A stretch of DNA of 63,189 nucleotides from Bacteroidota bacterium (GCA_029265715.1 JAJUGZ010000010.1:1-63189), one strand, 5' to 3'. Positions 35,980-46,342 are shown, counted from the stretch's first letter. Notes: generated by a model not told the origin, from the sequence alone. Translations and numbers: made by a program.

Positions 35980-36414
35980 ATGTTACAACCTAAGAAGACA
36001 AAATTTAGAAGAGTCCAAAAGGGACGGATGAAAGGGATTGCACAGCGAGGCAATCAGTTGGCATTCGGATCTTTCGGTATAAAAGCGTTGCAGGAAGCAT
36101 GGCTTACCGGACGCCAGATTGAGGCGGCCAGGGTTGCGGTAACTCGTCACATGCAACGTCAGGGTCAGATTTGGATCCGTATTTTCCCGGATAAGCCTAT
36201 TACGAAAAAGCCTGCAGAGGTACGTATGGGTAAGGGTAAAGGTGCTCCCGAAGCATTTGTTGCTCCGGTTACTCCAGGTAGAATTTTGATAGAGGCAGAA
36301 GGTGTTCCGTACGAAATGGCTAAAGAAGCTCTGCGTCTCGCGGCACAAAAACTACCGGTTACTACGAAGTTCGTTGTAAGACGCGATTATGTTGAAACTG
36401 CAAACGCTGAATAA
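35980..36414 (+). CDS. rplP: 50S ribosomal protein L16
   Basis: A 144-residue protein at the A-site tRNA contact. [11 protein letters not shown] start and the GKGKGAPE segment are family standard. Its stop overlaps the rpmC start by 1 nt (TAATG). Confidence 0.99.
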   Translation: MLQPKKTKFRRVQKGRMKGIAQRGNQLAFGSFGIKALQEAWLTGRQIEAARVAVTRHMQRQGQIWIRIFPDKPITKKPAEVRMGKGKGAPEAFVAPVTPGRILIEAEGVPYEMAKEALRLAAQKLPVTTKFVVRRDYVETANAE

Positions 36415-36608
36415 TGAAACCATCAGAGATTAAAGAATTATCGACTGCTGAAATTCGTGAACGAATTCAAACAGAGAAAGAATCCCTGGCACGTCTGAAA
36501 ATGAACCATGCAATTTCTCCGCTCGACAATCCACAACAGATTGTAGTAGCACGTAGAAACATTGCCCGTTTGAAAACTATACTGCGTCAGAGGGAAATTA
36601 ACCAATAA
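36414..36608 (+). CDS. rpmC: 50S ribosomal protein L29
   Basis: A 64-residue two-helix protein near the tunnel exit. [10 protein letters not shown] start and NIARLKTILRQRE end fit the family. Coupled to rplP by a 1-nt overlap. Confidence 0.97.
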   Translation: MKPSEIKELSTAEIRERIQTEKESLARLKMNHAISPLDNPQQIVVARRNIARLKTILRQREINQ

Positions 36609-36623
36609 CAGAGAAGTTAGTAA

Positions 36624-36881
36624 ATGGAATCAAGAAATCTAAGAAAGGAGCGTATCGGGGTTGTTGTCAGCAATAAAATGGACCGTACAATCGTGGTGGC
36701 CGAACACCGGAAAGAAAAACACCCGATCTATGGAAAATTTGTGAACAAAACATCCAAATTTTACGCCCACGACGAGAATAATACCTGCAATATTGGCGAT
36801 ACGGTACGGATTATGGAAACCCGTCCGCTCAGCAAACAGAAATGTTGGAGGTTAGTCGAAATCATTGAAAGAGCTAAGTAA
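36624..36881 (+). CDS. rpsQ: 30S ribosomal protein S17
   Basis: An 85-residue OB-fold primary 16S binder. Signatures are [14 protein letters not shown] and [14 protein letters not shown]. rplN starts 2 bp after its stop. Confidence 0.98.
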   Translation: MESRNLRKERIGVVVSNKMDRTIVVAEHRKEKHPIYGKFVNKTSKFYAHDENNTCNIGDTVRIMETRPLSKQKCWRLVEIIERAK

Positions 36882-36883
36882 TC

Positions 36884-37249
36884 ATGATACAACAAGAATC
36901 AAGATGTACAGTGGCCGATAATAGTGGTGCAAAAGAAGTGCTTTGCATCCGCGTTTTAGGCGGAACAAGAAAGCGCTATGCAACACTTGGCGATACCGTG
37001 GTCGTTTCAGTAAAGAGTGCTATCGCGGGAAGTGACATGAAAAAAGGAGCCGTATCCAAAGCAATTGTGGTACGGACTACTAAGGAAGTTCGTCGTCCGG
37101 ACGGATCATACATCCGTTTCGATGACAATGCTGTAGTTTTGCTGAACAATGCTGGTGAAATGCGCGGGACCCGTATCTTCGGACCGGTTGCCCGTGAACT
37201 TCGTGACAAAAACATGAAAATTATTTCACTTGCTCCTGAAGTACTTTAA
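36884..37249 (+). CDS. rplN: 50S ribosomal protein L14
   Basis: A 121-residue protein at the intersubunit bridge. [18 protein letters not shown] start and GPVARELRD end are family standard. Confidence 0.99.
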   Translation: MIQQESRCTVADNSGAKEVLCIRVLGGTRKRYATLGDTVVVSVKSAIAGSDMKKGAVSKAIVVRTTKEVRRPDGSYIRFDDNAVVLLNNAGEMRGTRIFGPVARELRDKNMKIISLAPEVL

Positions 37250-37266
37250 TGCGTAAATTAAAAGCA

Positions 37267-37590
37267 ATGCAGAAGAAATTACATATCAAAAAAGGTGACA
37301 CTGTTGTTGTAAACGCAGGTAACTATAAAGGACGGCAAGGCAAAGTACTTGAAGTTAACAGAGATACCGAAAGAGCTATTGTGGAAGGCGTTAATATGGT
37401 AAAAAAACATACCAAGCCGAATGCGGCAAACCCCCAGGGTGGTATTGTTGAAAAGGAAGCGCCTATTCATATTTCAAACCTGAACGTGTTGGATGCAAAA
37501 ACCGGAAAAGCAACACGCATCGGACGGAGGCTCAATAATGAAGGTAAATTAGTTCGTTATTCAAAAAAATCAGGAGAGGAGATTAAGTAA
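37267..37590 (+). CDS. rplX: 50S ribosomal protein L24
   Basis: A 107-residue assembly initiator with a KOW motif ([20 protein letters not shown]). Family N-termini match [11 protein letters not shown] at 37267. An earlier in-frame ATG at 37249 overlaps the rplN stop (TAATG) and would add six residues; either is possible. The tail carries AGGAGAGGAG, which could serve rplE as a Shine-Dalgarno site. Confidence 0.93.
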   Translation: MQKKLHIKKGDTVVVNAGNYKGRQGKVLEVNRDTERAIVEGVNMVKKHTKPNAANPQGGIVEKEAPIHISNLNVLDAKTGKATRIGRRLNNEGKLVRYSKKSGEEIK

Positions 37591-38147
37591 TGGCTTACGT
37601 ACCAACACTTAAGAAAAAATATTTAGACGAAGTTGTTCCTGCATTAGTGAAGGAATTCAGCTATAAAAGCGTAATGCAGGTTCCACGGTTAGAGAAAATC
37701 GTCATCAACCAGGGTGTTGGAGCTGCTATCGCCGATAAGAAACTGATCGAAGTTGCTACTGAAGAAATCACACTTATCGCCGGACAGAAAGCAGTCCAGA
37801 CCAAATCGAAAAAAGACATCTCTAACTTCAAACTGAGGAGAAAAATGCCAATCGGCGTACGCGTAACACTGCGCCGCGAACGCATGTACGAATTCCTCGA
37901 TCGTTTGATTAGCGTATCTCTTCCCCGTATCCGCGATTTCAAAGGGATCGAAAGTAAAATGGACGGACAGGGAAACTATACCCTGGGCATCCCGGAACAG
38001 ATTATTTTCCCGGAAATCGTGTTGGACAAAGTAACCCGTATCAATGGTATGAACATTACTTTCGTAACTTCTGCCGGATCAGACGAAGAAGGATTTGCTT
38101 TGTTAAGAGAGTTAGGTTTACCTTTTAAAAACGTCAAAAAGAACTAA
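37590..38147 (+). CDS. rplE: 50S ribosomal protein L5
   Basis: A 185-residue 5S rRNA-binding protein. [22 protein letters not shown] and FPEIVLDKV segments identify it. Its ATG overlaps the rplX stop by 1 nt. Confidence 0.99.
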   Translation: MAYVPTLKKKYLDEVVPALVKEFSYKSVMQVPRLEKIVINQGVGAAIADKKLIEVATEEITLIAGQKAVQTKSKKDISNFKLRRKMPIGVRVTLRRERMYEFLDRLISVSLPRIRDFKGIESKMDGQGNYTLGIPEQIIFPEIVLDKVTRINGMNITFVTSAGSDEEGFALLRELGLPFKNVKKN

Positions 38148-38150
38148 GAA

Positions 38151-38420
38151 ATGGCTAAGGAATCAATGAAAGCCCGCGAAGTAAAAAGGGCAAAACTTGT
38201 TGAAAAATTTGCCGAGAAAAGAGCCATGCTTAAGGCGGAAGGTGACTACATCGGCTTGCAGAAATTGCCGAAAAACTCTTCGAAAGTCAGAATGCACAAT
38301 CGTTGTAAATTATCTGGCCGTCCGAAAGGCTATATGCGCCAGTTCGGAATCAGCAGGATCGATTTCCGCGAAATGGCATCAGCCGGTTTAATCCCGGGCG
38401 TTAAAAAAGCAAGTTGGTAA
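38151..38420 (+). CDS. rpsN: 30S ribosomal protein S14
   Basis: An 89-residue, zinc-independent long-form S14: it lacks the CxxC pair of the short zinc form. [13 protein letters not shown] start and [14 protein letters not shown] are typical. Confidence 0.98.
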   Translation: MAKESMKAREVKRAKLVEKFAEKRAMLKAEGDYIGLQKLPKNSSKVRMHNRCKLSGRPKGYMRQFGISRIDFREMASAGLIPGVKKASW

Positions 38421-38440
38421 TTTTTAAAAACCAGAAAGTA

Positions 38441-38848
38441 ATGAGTAAAATTACAGATCCAATAGCAGATTATCTGACACGATTGAGAAATGCCCAGAAG
38501 GCCAAACATCGTGTGGTTGATATCCCTGCCTCCAATATCAAGAAAGAGATTACCAAAATTCTGAAAGATAAAGGATATATCCTGAATTATAAATTCGAGG
38601 ATGAAATCAACTATCAGGGAAACATCAAAATAGCGCTGAAATATCATCCAGAAACCCGCGTTCCGGCTATCAAAGCGTTGAAACGGGTGAGTAAACCTGG
38701 TTTGCGCCGGTATTGTGACTCAGAAAACATCCCGCGCGTACTGAATGGATTGGGAATTGCAGTATTATCAACCTCCAAAGGCATTATAACCGACAAAGAA
38801 GCTCGGGAACTTGGCGTTGGCGGTGAAGTGTTGTGTTACGTTTATTAA
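38441..38848 (+). CDS. rpsH: 30S ribosomal protein S8
   Basis: A 135-residue protein central to 16S folding. The family start [17 protein letters not shown] sets the ATG at 38441. The conserved VLSTSKGI and GGEVLCYVY end are present. Confidence 0.98.
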   Translation: MSKITDPIADYLTRLRNAQKAKHRVVDIPASNIKKEITKILKDKGYILNYKFEDEINYQGNIKIALKYHPETRVPAIKALKRVSKPGLRRYCDSENIPRVLNGLGIAVLSTSKGIITDKEARELGVGGEVLCYVY

Positions 38849-38851
38849 TCT

Positions 38852-38868
38852 TAGGAGGAAAAGTAATG
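38852..38868 (+). promoter_or_regulatory. Strong Shine-Dalgarno before rplF
   Basis: AGGAGGA lies 8-14 bp before the ATG at 38866. Such a site is unusual in Bacteroidota, where most mRNAs lack one, and it settles the rplF start. Confidence 0.75.
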
Positions 38869-39423
38869 TCAAGGATAGGTAAACTACCCATTGAAATACC
38901 AGCAGGAGTAACTATTACGGTAAGCGACGAGAACCTGGTTACCGTAAAAGGGCCTCTGGGTACCCTTTCTCAGCAAGTTGATCCGGAGATCGAGGTTGCT
39001 GTTGAAGGCAAAGTAATCAACGTTAATCGTCCTACCGATCAGAAAAGACACCGTGCACAACATGGTTTATACCGTGCTCTGATTAACAACATGGTTGTTG
39101 GTGTATCGAAAGGTTACGAAGTAAAAATGGAACTCGTTGGTGTTGGATATCGTGCCGAAAACGATGGCCAGGTTTTAGACCTTGTTTTAGGTTATTCGCA
39201 CCATACTTACCTGCAGCTTCCTCAGGAAGTACAGGTTACAGCTGTGACAGACAAACGTAGTAACCCAACTGTTACCCTGAAAAGTTGTGACAAACAGTTG
39301 ATCGGCCAAATCGCTGCTAAAATCAGATCCTTCAGGAAACCTGAACCTTACAAAGGAAAAGGTATTAAGTTTGTAAATGAAGTTATCAGGCGGAAAGCCG
39401 GTAAATCAGCGGGTGCTAAATAG
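38866..39423 (+). CDS. rplF: 50S ribosomal protein L6
   Basis: A 185-residue protein near the factor-binding site, made of two related domains. MSRIGKLPIEIPAGV start and the EPYKGKGIKF C-terminal motif are standard. It has a strong Shine-Dalgarno sequence. Confidence 0.98.
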   Translation: MSRIGKLPIEIPAGVTITVSDENLVTVKGPLGTLSQQVDPEIEVAVEGKVINVNRPTDQKRHRAQHGLYRALINNMVVGVSKGYEVKMELVGVGYRAENDGQVLDLVLGYSHHTYLQLPQEVQVTAVTDKRSNPTVTLKSCDKQLIGQIAAKIRSFRKPEPYKGKGIKFVNEVIRRKAGKSAGAK

Positions 39424-39438
39424 TTAAAATTTTGAATC

Positions 39439-39795
39439 ATGGCTTTAACTAAGCAAGAAAGAAGATATAGAATTAAAAAACGGATTCGTAAAATCGTTTC
39501 CGGTACTGCCGAGAGGCCACGTCTGAATGTATTCAGAAGCAACAAGCAGATTTATGCCCAGTTGATTGACGATCTTTCAGGAAGAACAATTCTGGCAGTT
39601 TCTTCTCTGAACAAAGAGTTGGAAGGTGCCGAAGGTACCAAAACCGAGATTGCTGCTAAAGTGGGAAAAGCGCTGGCCGAAAAAGCATTGGCTGCCGGTG
39701 TTTCTCAGGTTGTATTCGATCGGAATGGTTATTTGTATCACGGTAGAGTTAAACAATTAGCTGATGCTGCCCGTGAAGGTGGCCTTAAATTTTAA
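39439..39795 (+). CDS. rplR: 50S ribosomal protein L18
   Basis: A 118-residue 5S rRNA-binding protein. [16 protein letters not shown] and [13 protein letters not shown] segments identify it. Confidence 0.98.
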   Translation: MALTKQERRYRIKKRIRKIVSGTAERPRLNVFRSNKQIYAQLIDDLSGRTILAVSSLNKELEGAEGTKTEIAAKVGKALAEKALAAGVSQVVFDRNGYLYHGRVKQLADAAREGGLKF

Positions 39796-39800
39796 TAGTT

Positions 39801-40316
39801 ATGGCAGGAAATATCAGAAAAGTAAAAACCAGTGATCTGGAACTGAAAGACCGGTTAGTAGCTATCAACCGTGTTACAAAAGTAACAAAAGGGGGGCGTA
39901 CCTTTAGTTTTTCGGCAATCGTAGTTGTCGGCAATGAAAACGGCATCGTAGGCTGGGGTCTCGGAAAAGCCAGTGAAGTGACCGCAGCTATCGCCAAAGG
40001 CGTTGACGCTGCAAAGAAAAACCTGGTGAAAGTTCCGGTTATCAACGGAACAATACCTCACGAACAAACAGCTAAATTTGGCGGGGCCCGCGTATTCCTG
40101 AAACCTGCAACTTCAGGTACCGGAGTAAAAGCGGGGGGTGCCATGCGCGCTGTTCTCGAAAGTGTTGGCGTTCACAACATCCTTTGCAAATCAAAAGGAT
40201 CGTCGAACCCTCACAACCTGGTAAAAGCAACCATGGAAGCATTGCTCGAATTGCGCGATGCCCATACGGTAGCTGAACACCGCGGAGTAACTTTAGATAA
40301 AGTATTTAACGGATAA
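39801..40316 (+). CDS. rpsE: 30S ribosomal protein S5
   Basis: A 171-residue decoding-fidelity protein with [17 protein letters not shown] and [12 protein letters not shown] motifs. Starts 5 bp after rplR. Confidence 0.99.
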   Translation: MAGNIRKVKTSDLELKDRLVAINRVTKVTKGGRTFSFSAIVVVGNENGIVGWGLGKASEVTAAIAKGVDAAKKNLVKVPVINGTIPHEQTAKFGGARVFLKPATSGTGVKAGGAMRAVLESVGVHNILCKSKGSSNPHNLVKATMEALLELRDAHTVAEHRGVTLDKVFNG

Positions 40317-40322
40317 GGGAGT

Positions 40323-40502
40323 ATGGCTAAGATAAAAATTACACAAATCAAAAGTAAGATTGGTTCTGATAAAACCCAGAAAGCAACTTTAGAAGCCTTG
40401 GGTATCAAAAAAATGAACCAGTCAGTGGAAAAAGAAGCAACTCCACAGATTATCGGGATGGTGAACAAAGTGAAACACCTGGTAAAAGTTGAAGAAATTT
40501 AA
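40323..40502 (+). CDS. rpmD: 50S ribosomal protein L30
   Basis: A 59-residue protein read directly from the sequence: it starts [14 protein letters not shown] and contains [14 protein letters not shown], the usual L30 signature, ending [10 protein letters not shown]. It sits between rpsE and rplO, as expected, and ends 19 bp before the rplO ATG. Confidence 0.96.
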   Translation: MAKIKITQIKSKIGSDKTQKATLEALGIKKMNQSVEKEATPQIIGMVNKVKHLVKVEEI

Positions 40503-40521
40503 AAAATTAAGATCAATAACT

Positions 40522-40968
40522 ATGGATTTAAGTAATCTTAAACCTGCAGAAGGTTCCACCAAAAACGTAAAACGTATTGGTCGCGGACAAGGTTCAGGTC
40601 ACGGAGGCACTTCCACACGTGGGCATAAAGGAGCCAAATCGAGATCTGGTTACAAAAGTTCGCGTGGGTTTGAAGGTGGTCAGATGCCTTTGCAGCGTGT
40701 TGTGCCAAAATTTGGTTTTAAGAATATCAACCGGGTTGAATACAAAGCGATCAATCTAAGTACCCTTCAGGAACTTGCATCGAAAGCAAACCTTTCAACC
40801 GTCGATGTTGATACATTAGTAGGAGCAGGTTTAGCTTCCAAAGGGGATAGAATTAAGATCTTAGGAAACGGGGAGTTGAAAGTTAAATTGGAAGTTAAAG
40901 CACATGCATTCTCAAAAAGTGCAAAACAAGCAATCGAAAAATTAGCAGGAACCACTGAAATACTCTAA
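40522..40968 (+). CDS. rplO: 50S ribosomal protein L15
   Basis: A 148-residue late-assembly protein with the Gly-rich [20 protein letters not shown] segment. The family start [12 protein letters not shown] sets the ATG at 40522; an in-frame ATG at 40489 within rpmD is not used by homologues. Confidence 0.98.
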   Translation: MDLSNLKPAEGSTKNVKRIGRGQGSGHGGTSTRGHKGAKSRSGYKSSRGFEGGQMPLQRVVPKFGFKNINRVEYKAINLSTLQELASKANLSTVDVDTLVGAGLASKGDRIKILGNGELKVKLEVKAHAFSKSAKQAIEKLAGTTEIL

Positions 40969-40972
40969 CCTG

Positions 40973-42319
40973 ATGAAAAAGCTTATTGAAACCCTAAAGA
41001 ACATTTATAAAATTGAAGACCTTCGGTCTCGTTTGGGAGTTACTTTGTTTCTTCTTTTAATTTATCGTCTTGGATCATACATTTCTCTTCCGGGAGTTGA
41101 TCCGGCTCAGTTAGGACAGTTGGAACAACAAACTTCTGAAGGTTTGCTTGGGTTGCTTAACATGTTTTCAGGTGGGGCATTTTCAAAAGCGTCGATTTTC
41201 GCTTTAGGCATCATGCCTTATATTTCTGCATCGATTGTAATTCAGCTTTTGGGAATCGCAGTTCCATACTTTCAACGTTTGCAAAAAGAAGGTGAGTCAG
41301 GAAGACGTAAAATCAATCAGTTGACACGTTATTTGACTGTTGTGATTTTGTTGTTCCAGGCTCCTGCCTACTTAACCAATCTTCATTATCAGCTGTCCGG
41401 AAGCACAGCAATTGCTATTTCCGGAGCGTGGTTCTCTGTTCCATCAACGATCATCCTTACCGCTGGTTCAATGTTTGTAATGTGGCTAGGAGAGCGTATT
41501 ACCGATAAAGGTATCGGGAACGGAATTTCGTTGATAATCATGATTGGTATCATTGCCCGGTTACCTTATGCTGTTTTCGCCGAGTTTATTTCTCGTATCG
41601 AGCAGCAAGGTGGTGGTTTGGTAATGTTCCTTGTTGAGTTTGTAATCCTCATTGTTGTATTTATGGGTGCAATCTTGTTGGTACAAGGTACCCGTAAAAT
41701 TCCGGTACAGTATGCCAAACGTATTGTCGGGAACAAACAGTATGGCGGAGTACGTCAATACATTCCATTGAAAGTAAATGCTGCCGGGGTAATGCCAATT
41801 ATCTTTGCCCAGGCTATTATGTTTATTCCTATTAGTTTAGCAAGTTTTGCCAGTTCGGAAAGTTTGAGTGGGTTTGCGGCTGCATTCACCGACCATACGA
41901 GTTTCTGGTATAACTTCTCTCAGTTTGTACTAGTGGTGTTATTCACGTATTTCTACACAGCTATCACGGTGAATCCGGTTCAAATGGCCGAAGACATGAA
42001 GAAAAACGGCGGATTTATTCCCGGGGTTAAACCTGGGAAGAAAACTGTTGAGTTCTTGGATACAGTAATGTCTCGCATTACTCTTCCTGGTTCTATCTTC
42101 CTGGGCATCGTTACTATTTTGCCAGCATTTGCCATGATGATTGGAATCAATACGCAGTTTGCTTACTTCTTTGGAGGTACTTCGTTGTTGATTCTTGTCG
42201 GTGTAGTTTTGGATACATTGCAACAAATCGAGAGCCACCTGCTAATGCGCCACTATGATGGTTTGATGAAATCAGGCCGGATCAAAGGTCGTACAGGCAG
42301 CGTTGGAGCTATGTACTAA
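40973..42319 (+). CDS. secY: Protein translocase subunit SecY
   Basis: The channel subunit of the Sec translocon, 448 residues, ten membrane helices. Plug and gate regions (SGGAFSKASIFALGIMPYISAS area) and the cytoplasmic loop KKNGGFIPGVKPGKKT are conserved. It is the last gene before a terminator, so the superoperon is split here. The map gene, often found after secY, is absent. Confidence 0.98.
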   Translation: MKKLIETLKNIYKIEDLRSRLGVTLFLLLIYRLGSYISLPGVDPAQLGQLEQQTSEGLLGLLNMFSGGAFSKASIFALGIMPYISASIVIQLLGIAVPYFQRLQKEGESGRRKINQLTRYLTVVILLFQAPAYLTNLHYQLSGSTAIAISGAWFSVPSTIILTAGSMFVMWLGERITDKGIGNGISLIIMIGIIARLPYAVFAEFISRIEQQGGGLVMFLVEFVILIVVFMGAILLVQGTRKIPVQYAKRIVGNKQYGGVRQYIPLKVNAAGVMPIIFAQAIMFIPISLASFASSESLSGFAAAFTDHTSFWYNFSQFVLVVLFTYFYTAITVNPVQMAEDMKKNGGFIPGVKPGKKTVEFLDTVMSRITLPGSIFLGIVTILPAFAMMIGINTQFAYFFGGTSLLILVGVVLDTLQQIESHLLMRHYDGLMKSGRIKGRTGSVGAMY

Positions 42320-42409
42320 GATCTGATGAATTAAAGCTGGAAACGGTTTTAAGTCCAGGTATTCAAGAAAGTTCCAAACTTGTAAGAAATATCGTATTAA
42401 ATAGTTAAA

Positions 42410-42442
42410 AAATCCGGCAAAACTTATAGCTTTGCCGGATTT
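42410..42442 (+). terminator. Terminator after secY
   Basis: AAATCCGGCAAA (42410-42421) pairs perfectly with TTTGCCGGATTT (42431-42442) around 9 nt. The T tract is short, so termination may be partial. Confidence 0.7.
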
Positions 42443-42470
42443 ATTGGAGAATCGTAAAAAAATAGGTTTC

Positions 42471-42478
42471 TATTTTTG
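42471..42478 (+). promoter_or_regulatory. infA/alpha-operon promoter -7 box
   Basis: TATTTTTG matches TAnnTTTG, 59 bp before the infA ATG and downstream of the secY terminator. Confidence 0.55.
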
Positions 42479-42537
42479 ATTTTTTAATTGCAAAATTGTA
42501 TAAATCAACGGTTTATTTAAACGGATAAAGTTATTTT

Positions 42538-42759
42538 ATGGCAAAACAAGCCTCAATCGAACAAGACGGAACAATCATTGAATCATTATCGAATGCAATG
42601 TTCAGAGTTGAATTGGAGAATGGACATGTCATTACGGCTCACATTTCAGGGAAGATGCGGATGCATTACATCAAGATTCTTCCGGGAGACAGAGTGAAAG
42701 TCGAAATGTCTCCATACGACCTGACAAAAGGTAGAATATCGTTTAGATATAAAAATTAA
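42538..42759 (+). CDS. infA: Translation initiation factor IF-1
   Basis: A 73-residue OB-fold factor that blocks the A site during initiation. [13 protein letters not shown] start, [19 protein letters not shown] core and [13 protein letters not shown] end are standard. It opens the alpha-operon part after its own promoter. Confidence 0.98.
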   Translation: MAKQASIEQDGTIIESLSNAMFRVELENGHVITAHISGKMRMHYIKILPGDRVKVEMSPYDLTKGRISFRYKN

Positions 42760-42770
42760 AGCACTAAATA

Positions 42771-42887
42771 ATGAAAGTAAGAGCATCCATTAAAAAACGT
42801 AGCGCTGACTGCAAAATTGTACGCAGAAAAGGCCGTTTGTACGTGATAAACAAAAAGAATCCGAAGTACAAACAACGTCAGGGATAA
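42771..42887 (+). CDS. rpmJ: 50S ribosomal protein L36
   Basis: A 38-residue protein read directly from the sequence: [16 protein letters not shown] to NPKYKQRQG. It has a single Cys (residue 14), so it is the zinc-free form, as in other Bacteroidota. It lies between infA and rpsM. Confidence 0.97.
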   Translation: MKVRASIKKRSADCKIVRRKGRLYVINKKNPKYKQRQG

Positions 42888-42914
42888 TTAATTAACTTTG
42901 TAAAAATTTATTTT

Positions 42915-43289
42915 ATGGCTCGTATAAGTGGCGTTGACATCCCGAATAACAAAAGAGGAGAAATCGCATTAACCTACATTTATGGAATTGGACGTAGTCT
43001 ATCAAATACAATTCTTGCAAACGCTGGTGTCGATCGCGACATCAAAGTTCAGGATTGGACAGACGATCAGTTGGCTGCGATCCGTGCTGAGATTAGTCAA
43101 ATTAAGGTGGAAGGAGAACTTCGTTCTGAAACACAGCTCAATATTAAACGTCTGATGGATATCGGTTGCTACCGTGGGATTCGTCATCGTATTGGTTTGC
43201 CATTACGTGGTCAGAGCACAAAAAACAATGCCCGCACACGTAAAGGAAAGAGAAAAACTGTTGCTAATAAGAAGAAAGCCACTAAATAA
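42915..43289 (+). CDS. rpsM: 30S ribosomal protein S13
   Basis: A 124-residue head protein that contacts the 50S and P-site t[29 protein letters not shown] start and [14 protein letters not shown] tail identify it. Confidence 0.99.
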   Translation: MARISGVDIPNNKRGEIALTYIYGIGRSLSNTILANAGVDRDIKVQDWTDDQLAAIRAEISQIKVEGELRSETQLNIKRLMDIGCYRGIRHRIGLPLRGQSTKNNARTRKGKRKTVANKKKATK

Positions 43290-43303
43290 TTGAGATTTAA
43301 ATT

Positions 43304-43693
43304 ATGGCAAAAAAAACTGGTATCACCAAAAAAAGAGTTGTTAACGTTGAAGCTACCGGACAAGCTCATATCCATTCATCGTTTAATAACATTATCGTTT
43401 CATTGTGCAACAACAATGGCGAGGTAATCTCTTGGTCATCAGCCGGAAAAAAAGGATTCAGAGGTTCTAAGAAAAATACTCCTTATGCTGCCCAGGTAGC
43501 ATCAGAAGAATGCTCCAAGACAGCTTACGATCTTGGTCTTCGTAAAGTAAAAGTATACGTTAAAGGACCGGGTAATGGTCGTGAGTCGGCTATTCGTGCT
43601 ATTAGCAGTGTTGGTATTCAGATCAGCGAAATCGTTGACGTTACACCGCTGCCACACAACGGATGTCGTCCGGCAAAGAGAAGACGTGTTTAA
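43304..43693 (+). CDS. rpsK: 30S ribosomal protein S11
   Basis: A 129-residue platform protein with [11 protein letters not shown] and the [14 protein letters not shown]-terminus. Confidence 0.99.
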   Translation: MAKKTGITKKRVVNVEATGQAHIHSSFNNIIVSLCNNNGEVISWSSAGKKGFRGSKKNTPYAAQVASEECSKTAYDLGLRKVKVYVKGPGNGRESAIRAISSVGIQISEIVDVTPLPHNGCRPAKRRRV

Positions 43694-43715
43694 TTTTATT
43701 TTAATTTGAAGAGTA

Positions 43716-44324
43716 ATGGCAAGATATATTGGACCAAAATCAAAAGTAGCACGGAAATTCGGTGAGCCGATTTTCGGACCGGATAAAGTTCTTGAAAAGA
43801 AAAATTATCCTCCTGGTTTTCATGGTTTAGCCAGCCGCAGACGTAAAAAATCAGAATATGGTTTGCAATTGCGCGAAAAACAGAAAGCTAAATATACTTA
43901 CGGTGTTCTTGAAAGACAATTCTCGAACCTGTTTAAAAAAGCCTCGGCAGCCAAAGGTGTAACCGGCGAGGTTTTACTTCAGCTCCTTGAAGCCCGCTTG
44001 GATAACGTAGTATTTCGTTTGGGTTTAGCAGCTACGCGTGCAGCCGCCCGTCAGCTTGTTTCTCACAAACATATTGTGGTGAATGGTGAAGTAGTCAATA
44101 TTCCATCATACCATATTCGTCCTGGCGATATCGTTGGAGTTCGTGAAAAATCAAAGTCGTTGGAAGTAATCAACGAAGCATTGACTTCACGTCGTTACAA
44201 CAAATATGCTTGGTTGGAATGGGATAACAGCCAGATGGCCGGTAAATTCCTGAACCGTCCTGAAAGAGCTGAAATTCCTGAAAACATTAAAGAACAGCTT
44301 ATCGTAGAGTTGTATTCTAAATAA
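43716..44324 (+). CDS. rpsD: 30S ribosomal protein S4
   Basis: A 202-residue 16S assembly initiator with an S4 domain ([30 protein letters not shown]). It lacks the N-terminal Cys ligands, so it is the zinc-free form. Confidence 0.99.
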   Translation: MARYIGPKSKVARKFGEPIFGPDKVLEKKNYPPGFHGLASRRRKKSEYGLQLREKQKAKYTYGVLERQFSNLFKKASAAKGVTGEVLLQLLEARLDNVVFRLGLAATRAAARQLVSHKHIVVNGEVVNIPSYHIRPGDIVGVREKSKSLEVINEALTSRRYNKYAWLEWDNSQMAGKFLNRPERAEIPENIKEQLIVELYSK

Positions 44325-44343
44325 TAAATTACTCAGTATTATT

Positions 44344-45336
44344 ATGGCAATATTAGCGTTCCAAAAACCCGACAAAGTTATAATGATTGAAACCGACGAC
44401 AAGTTCGGAAAATTTGAATTCCGTCCATTGGAGCCTGGTTACGGTATCACGATTGGTAATGCCCTGCGCAGAATCCTCTTATCATCTTTGGAAGGTTATG
44501 CAATTACTACTGTTAAAATTGAAGGCGTTGACCACGAATTTGCTACAATTAAAGGAGTAATGGAGGATGTAACCGAAATTATCCTGAATTTGAAACAGAT
44601 TCGCTTTAAACGCGAAGTTGAAGATTTTGACAGCGAAAAGGTTTCTATTTCAATTACCGGTCAGGAGAAATTTACGGCTGGTGATATAAACAAATTCATG
44701 ACCGGATTCCGGGTATTAAATCCCGAATTGGTTATTTGCCGCATGGAGCCAGAGGTAAAATTGCAGATGGATATCACCATCAACAAAGGTCGCGGTTATG
44801 TACCAAGCGCTGAGAACAAGCCGGTTGATGCTGAGTTTGGAGTTATTCCGATCGATTCAATTTATACGCCGATCAAGAACGTTAAGTACACGGTTGAAAA
44901 CTATCGCGTAGAACAAAAAACCGACTACGAAAAATTGGTTTTTGAAATTACTACCGATGGCTCGATTCATCCAAAAGATGCGCTGAAAGAAGCCGCAAAA
45001 ATTCTGATCTATCACTTCATGCTGTTCTCTGACGAGAAGATTACGCTCGATTCGGATGAAAAATTTGCAAATGAAGAATTTGATGAAGAAGTGCTTCACA
45101 TGCGTCAGCTTTTGAAAACCAAACTGGTTGATATGGATCTGTCGGTTCGTGCTCTTAACTGTTTGAAAGCTGCTGATGTTGAAACTTTGGGCGAGCTGGT
45201 TACTTATAACCGCAACGACCTGCTGAAGTTCCGTAACTTCGGGAAAAAGTCTCTTACAGAGCTTGACGATTTATTGGTAAGTCTGAATCTGACTTTCGGA
45301 ATGGATATTAGTAAGTATAAACTTGACAAGGAATAA
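44344..45336 (+). CDS. rpoA: RNA polymerase subunit alpha
   Basis: A 330-residue subunit that nucleates polymerase assembly. N-terminal domain includes [18 protein letters not shown]; the C-terminal domain (about 255-325, [27 protein letters not shown]) binds upstream DNA and regulators. Confidence 0.99.
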   Translation: MAILAFQKPDKVIMIETDDKFGKFEFRPLEPGYGITIGNALRRILLSSLEGYAITTVKIEGVDHEFATIKGVMEDVTEIILNLKQIRFKREVEDFDSEKVSISITGQEKFTAGDINKFMTGFRVLNPELVICRMEPEVKLQMDITINKGRGYVPSAENKPVDAEFGVIPIDSIYTPIKNVKYTVENYRVEQKTDYEKLVFEITTDGSIHPKDALKEAAKILIYHFMLFSDEKITLDSDEKFANEEFDEEVLHMRQLLKTKLVDMDLSVRALNCLKAADVETLGELVTYNRNDLLKFRNFGKKSLTELDDLLVSLNLTFGMDISKYKLDKE

Positions 45337-45342
45337 GAACAA

Positions 45343-45846
45343 ATGAGACATAATAATAAAATCAACCACCTTGGCCGTACTACATCTCACCGGAAGGCCT
45401 TGATGGCTAACATGGCCAGCTCGCTGTTCTTTCACAAGCGTATTACAACAACTCTTGCGAAGGCTAAAGCGCTGCGTACCTATGTTGAACCACTTATTAC
45501 AAAAGCAAAGGATGATACAACTCATTCGCGCAGAACTGTATTCAGCTATTTGAAAAGCAAAACTGCTGTTTCGGTTCTTTTCCGCGATATAATTGAAAAA
45601 GTTGGAGATCGTCCGGGTGGTTATACCCGTATCTTAAAAACTGGTAACCGGTTAGGCGATGGCGCTGAAATGTGTATCATTGAGTTGGTAGATTTCAATG
45701 AAAACATGCTGGCAGCTAAATCTGAAAAGGTAAAGGCCAAACGGTCGCGTCGTGGTGGCGGTAAGAAAGCTGCCGAGAAGGTTGTTGAAGCTCCCAAAGC
45801 AGAAGAAACTGCTGCTCCGGAAGCTGAAGCAAATGCTGAGGAATAG
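45343..45846 (+). CDS. rplQ: 50S ribosomal protein L17
   Basis: A 167-residue protein at the tunnel exit. The conserved core [20 protein letters not shown] is followed by an Ala/Glu/Lys-rich tail of about 45 residues ([18 protein letters not shown]) that proteobacterial L17 lacks. It is the last gene of the superoperon and is followed by a strong terminator. Confidence 0.98.
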   Translation: MRHNNKINHLGRTTSHRKALMANMASSLFFHKRITTTLAKAKALRTYVEPLITKAKDDTTHSRRTVFSYLKSKTAVSVLFRDIIEKVGDRPGGYTRILKTGNRLGDGAEMCIIELVDFNENMLAAKSEKVKAKRSRRGGGKKAAEKVVEAPKAEETAAPEAEANAEE

Positions 45847-45860
45847 TATTTTGAACTTGA

Positions 45861-45905
45861 CAGATACAAAAAAAGCTGGCAGAATGCCAGCTTTTTTTGT
45901 ATCTG
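45861..45905. terminator. Bidirectional terminator (21-bp perfect stem)
   Basis: The arm 45861-45881 pairs without mismatch with 45885-45905 around a 3-nt loop. A and T runs on both sides allow termination of rplQ on the plus strand and of the response-regulator gene on the minus strand. Confidence 0.92.
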
Positions 45906-45924
45906 CAAATGTCAGCTAAATAAG

Positions 45925-46305
45925 CTACATTTTTACATATTGAGGTTGTAGAAGATCTTCAATTTTTGCTAATAGTGTTTGAGCATCAATTGGTTTTAGC
46001 ATATAATCGGTTGCCCCGGCATCGAAACAACGCTGTTTTTCATGCTCGAAATCGTTTGTGGTAACAAAGATGACAGGTATTTCAGATATTTTTTTATTGG
46101 CCGAATTTCGTATCGCAGCGGTGGCCTGAACTCCATCCATTATAGGCATGGCTAGATCCATAAGAACAAGATCCGACGGGCTTTTTTCGAGTTTCTGGAG
46201 CGCTTCTTTCCCATTGCTGGCCGTTTCAATTTCATAAAACCGCTTCAGGGAATAATAAAGAAACTTAAGATTTATCGGATTATCGTCAACAATTAATATT
46301 TTCAC
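45925..46305 (-). CDS. Stand-alone response-regulator receiver protein
   Basis: A 126-residue CheY-like receiver with acidic pocket D7/D8, phospho-acceptor D50 (LMDLAMP), T82/T83 and K104 (LKP). There is no output domain and no histidine kinase nearby. It may act by protein contact or as a phosphate carrier. It has a TAATTTTG promoter box at 46335-46342 and is divergent from ettA. Confidence 0.93.
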   Translation of the reverse strand: MKILIVDDNPINLKFLYYSLKRFYEIETASNGKEALQKLEKSPSDLVLMDLAMPIMDGVQATAAIRNSANKKISEIPVIFVTTNDFEHEKQRCFDAGATDYMLKPIDAQTLLAKIEDLLQPQYVKM

Positions 46306-46334
46306 GTCTTGCTCTTTCTGGTTATCGACTATTT

Positions 46335-46342
46335 CAAAATTA
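46335..46342 (-). promoter_or_regulatory. Promoter -7 box for the response regulator
   Basis: Minus strand TAATTTTG matches TAnnTTTG, 29 bp before the start codon. It lies 24 bp from the divergent ettA box. Confidence 0.5.
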
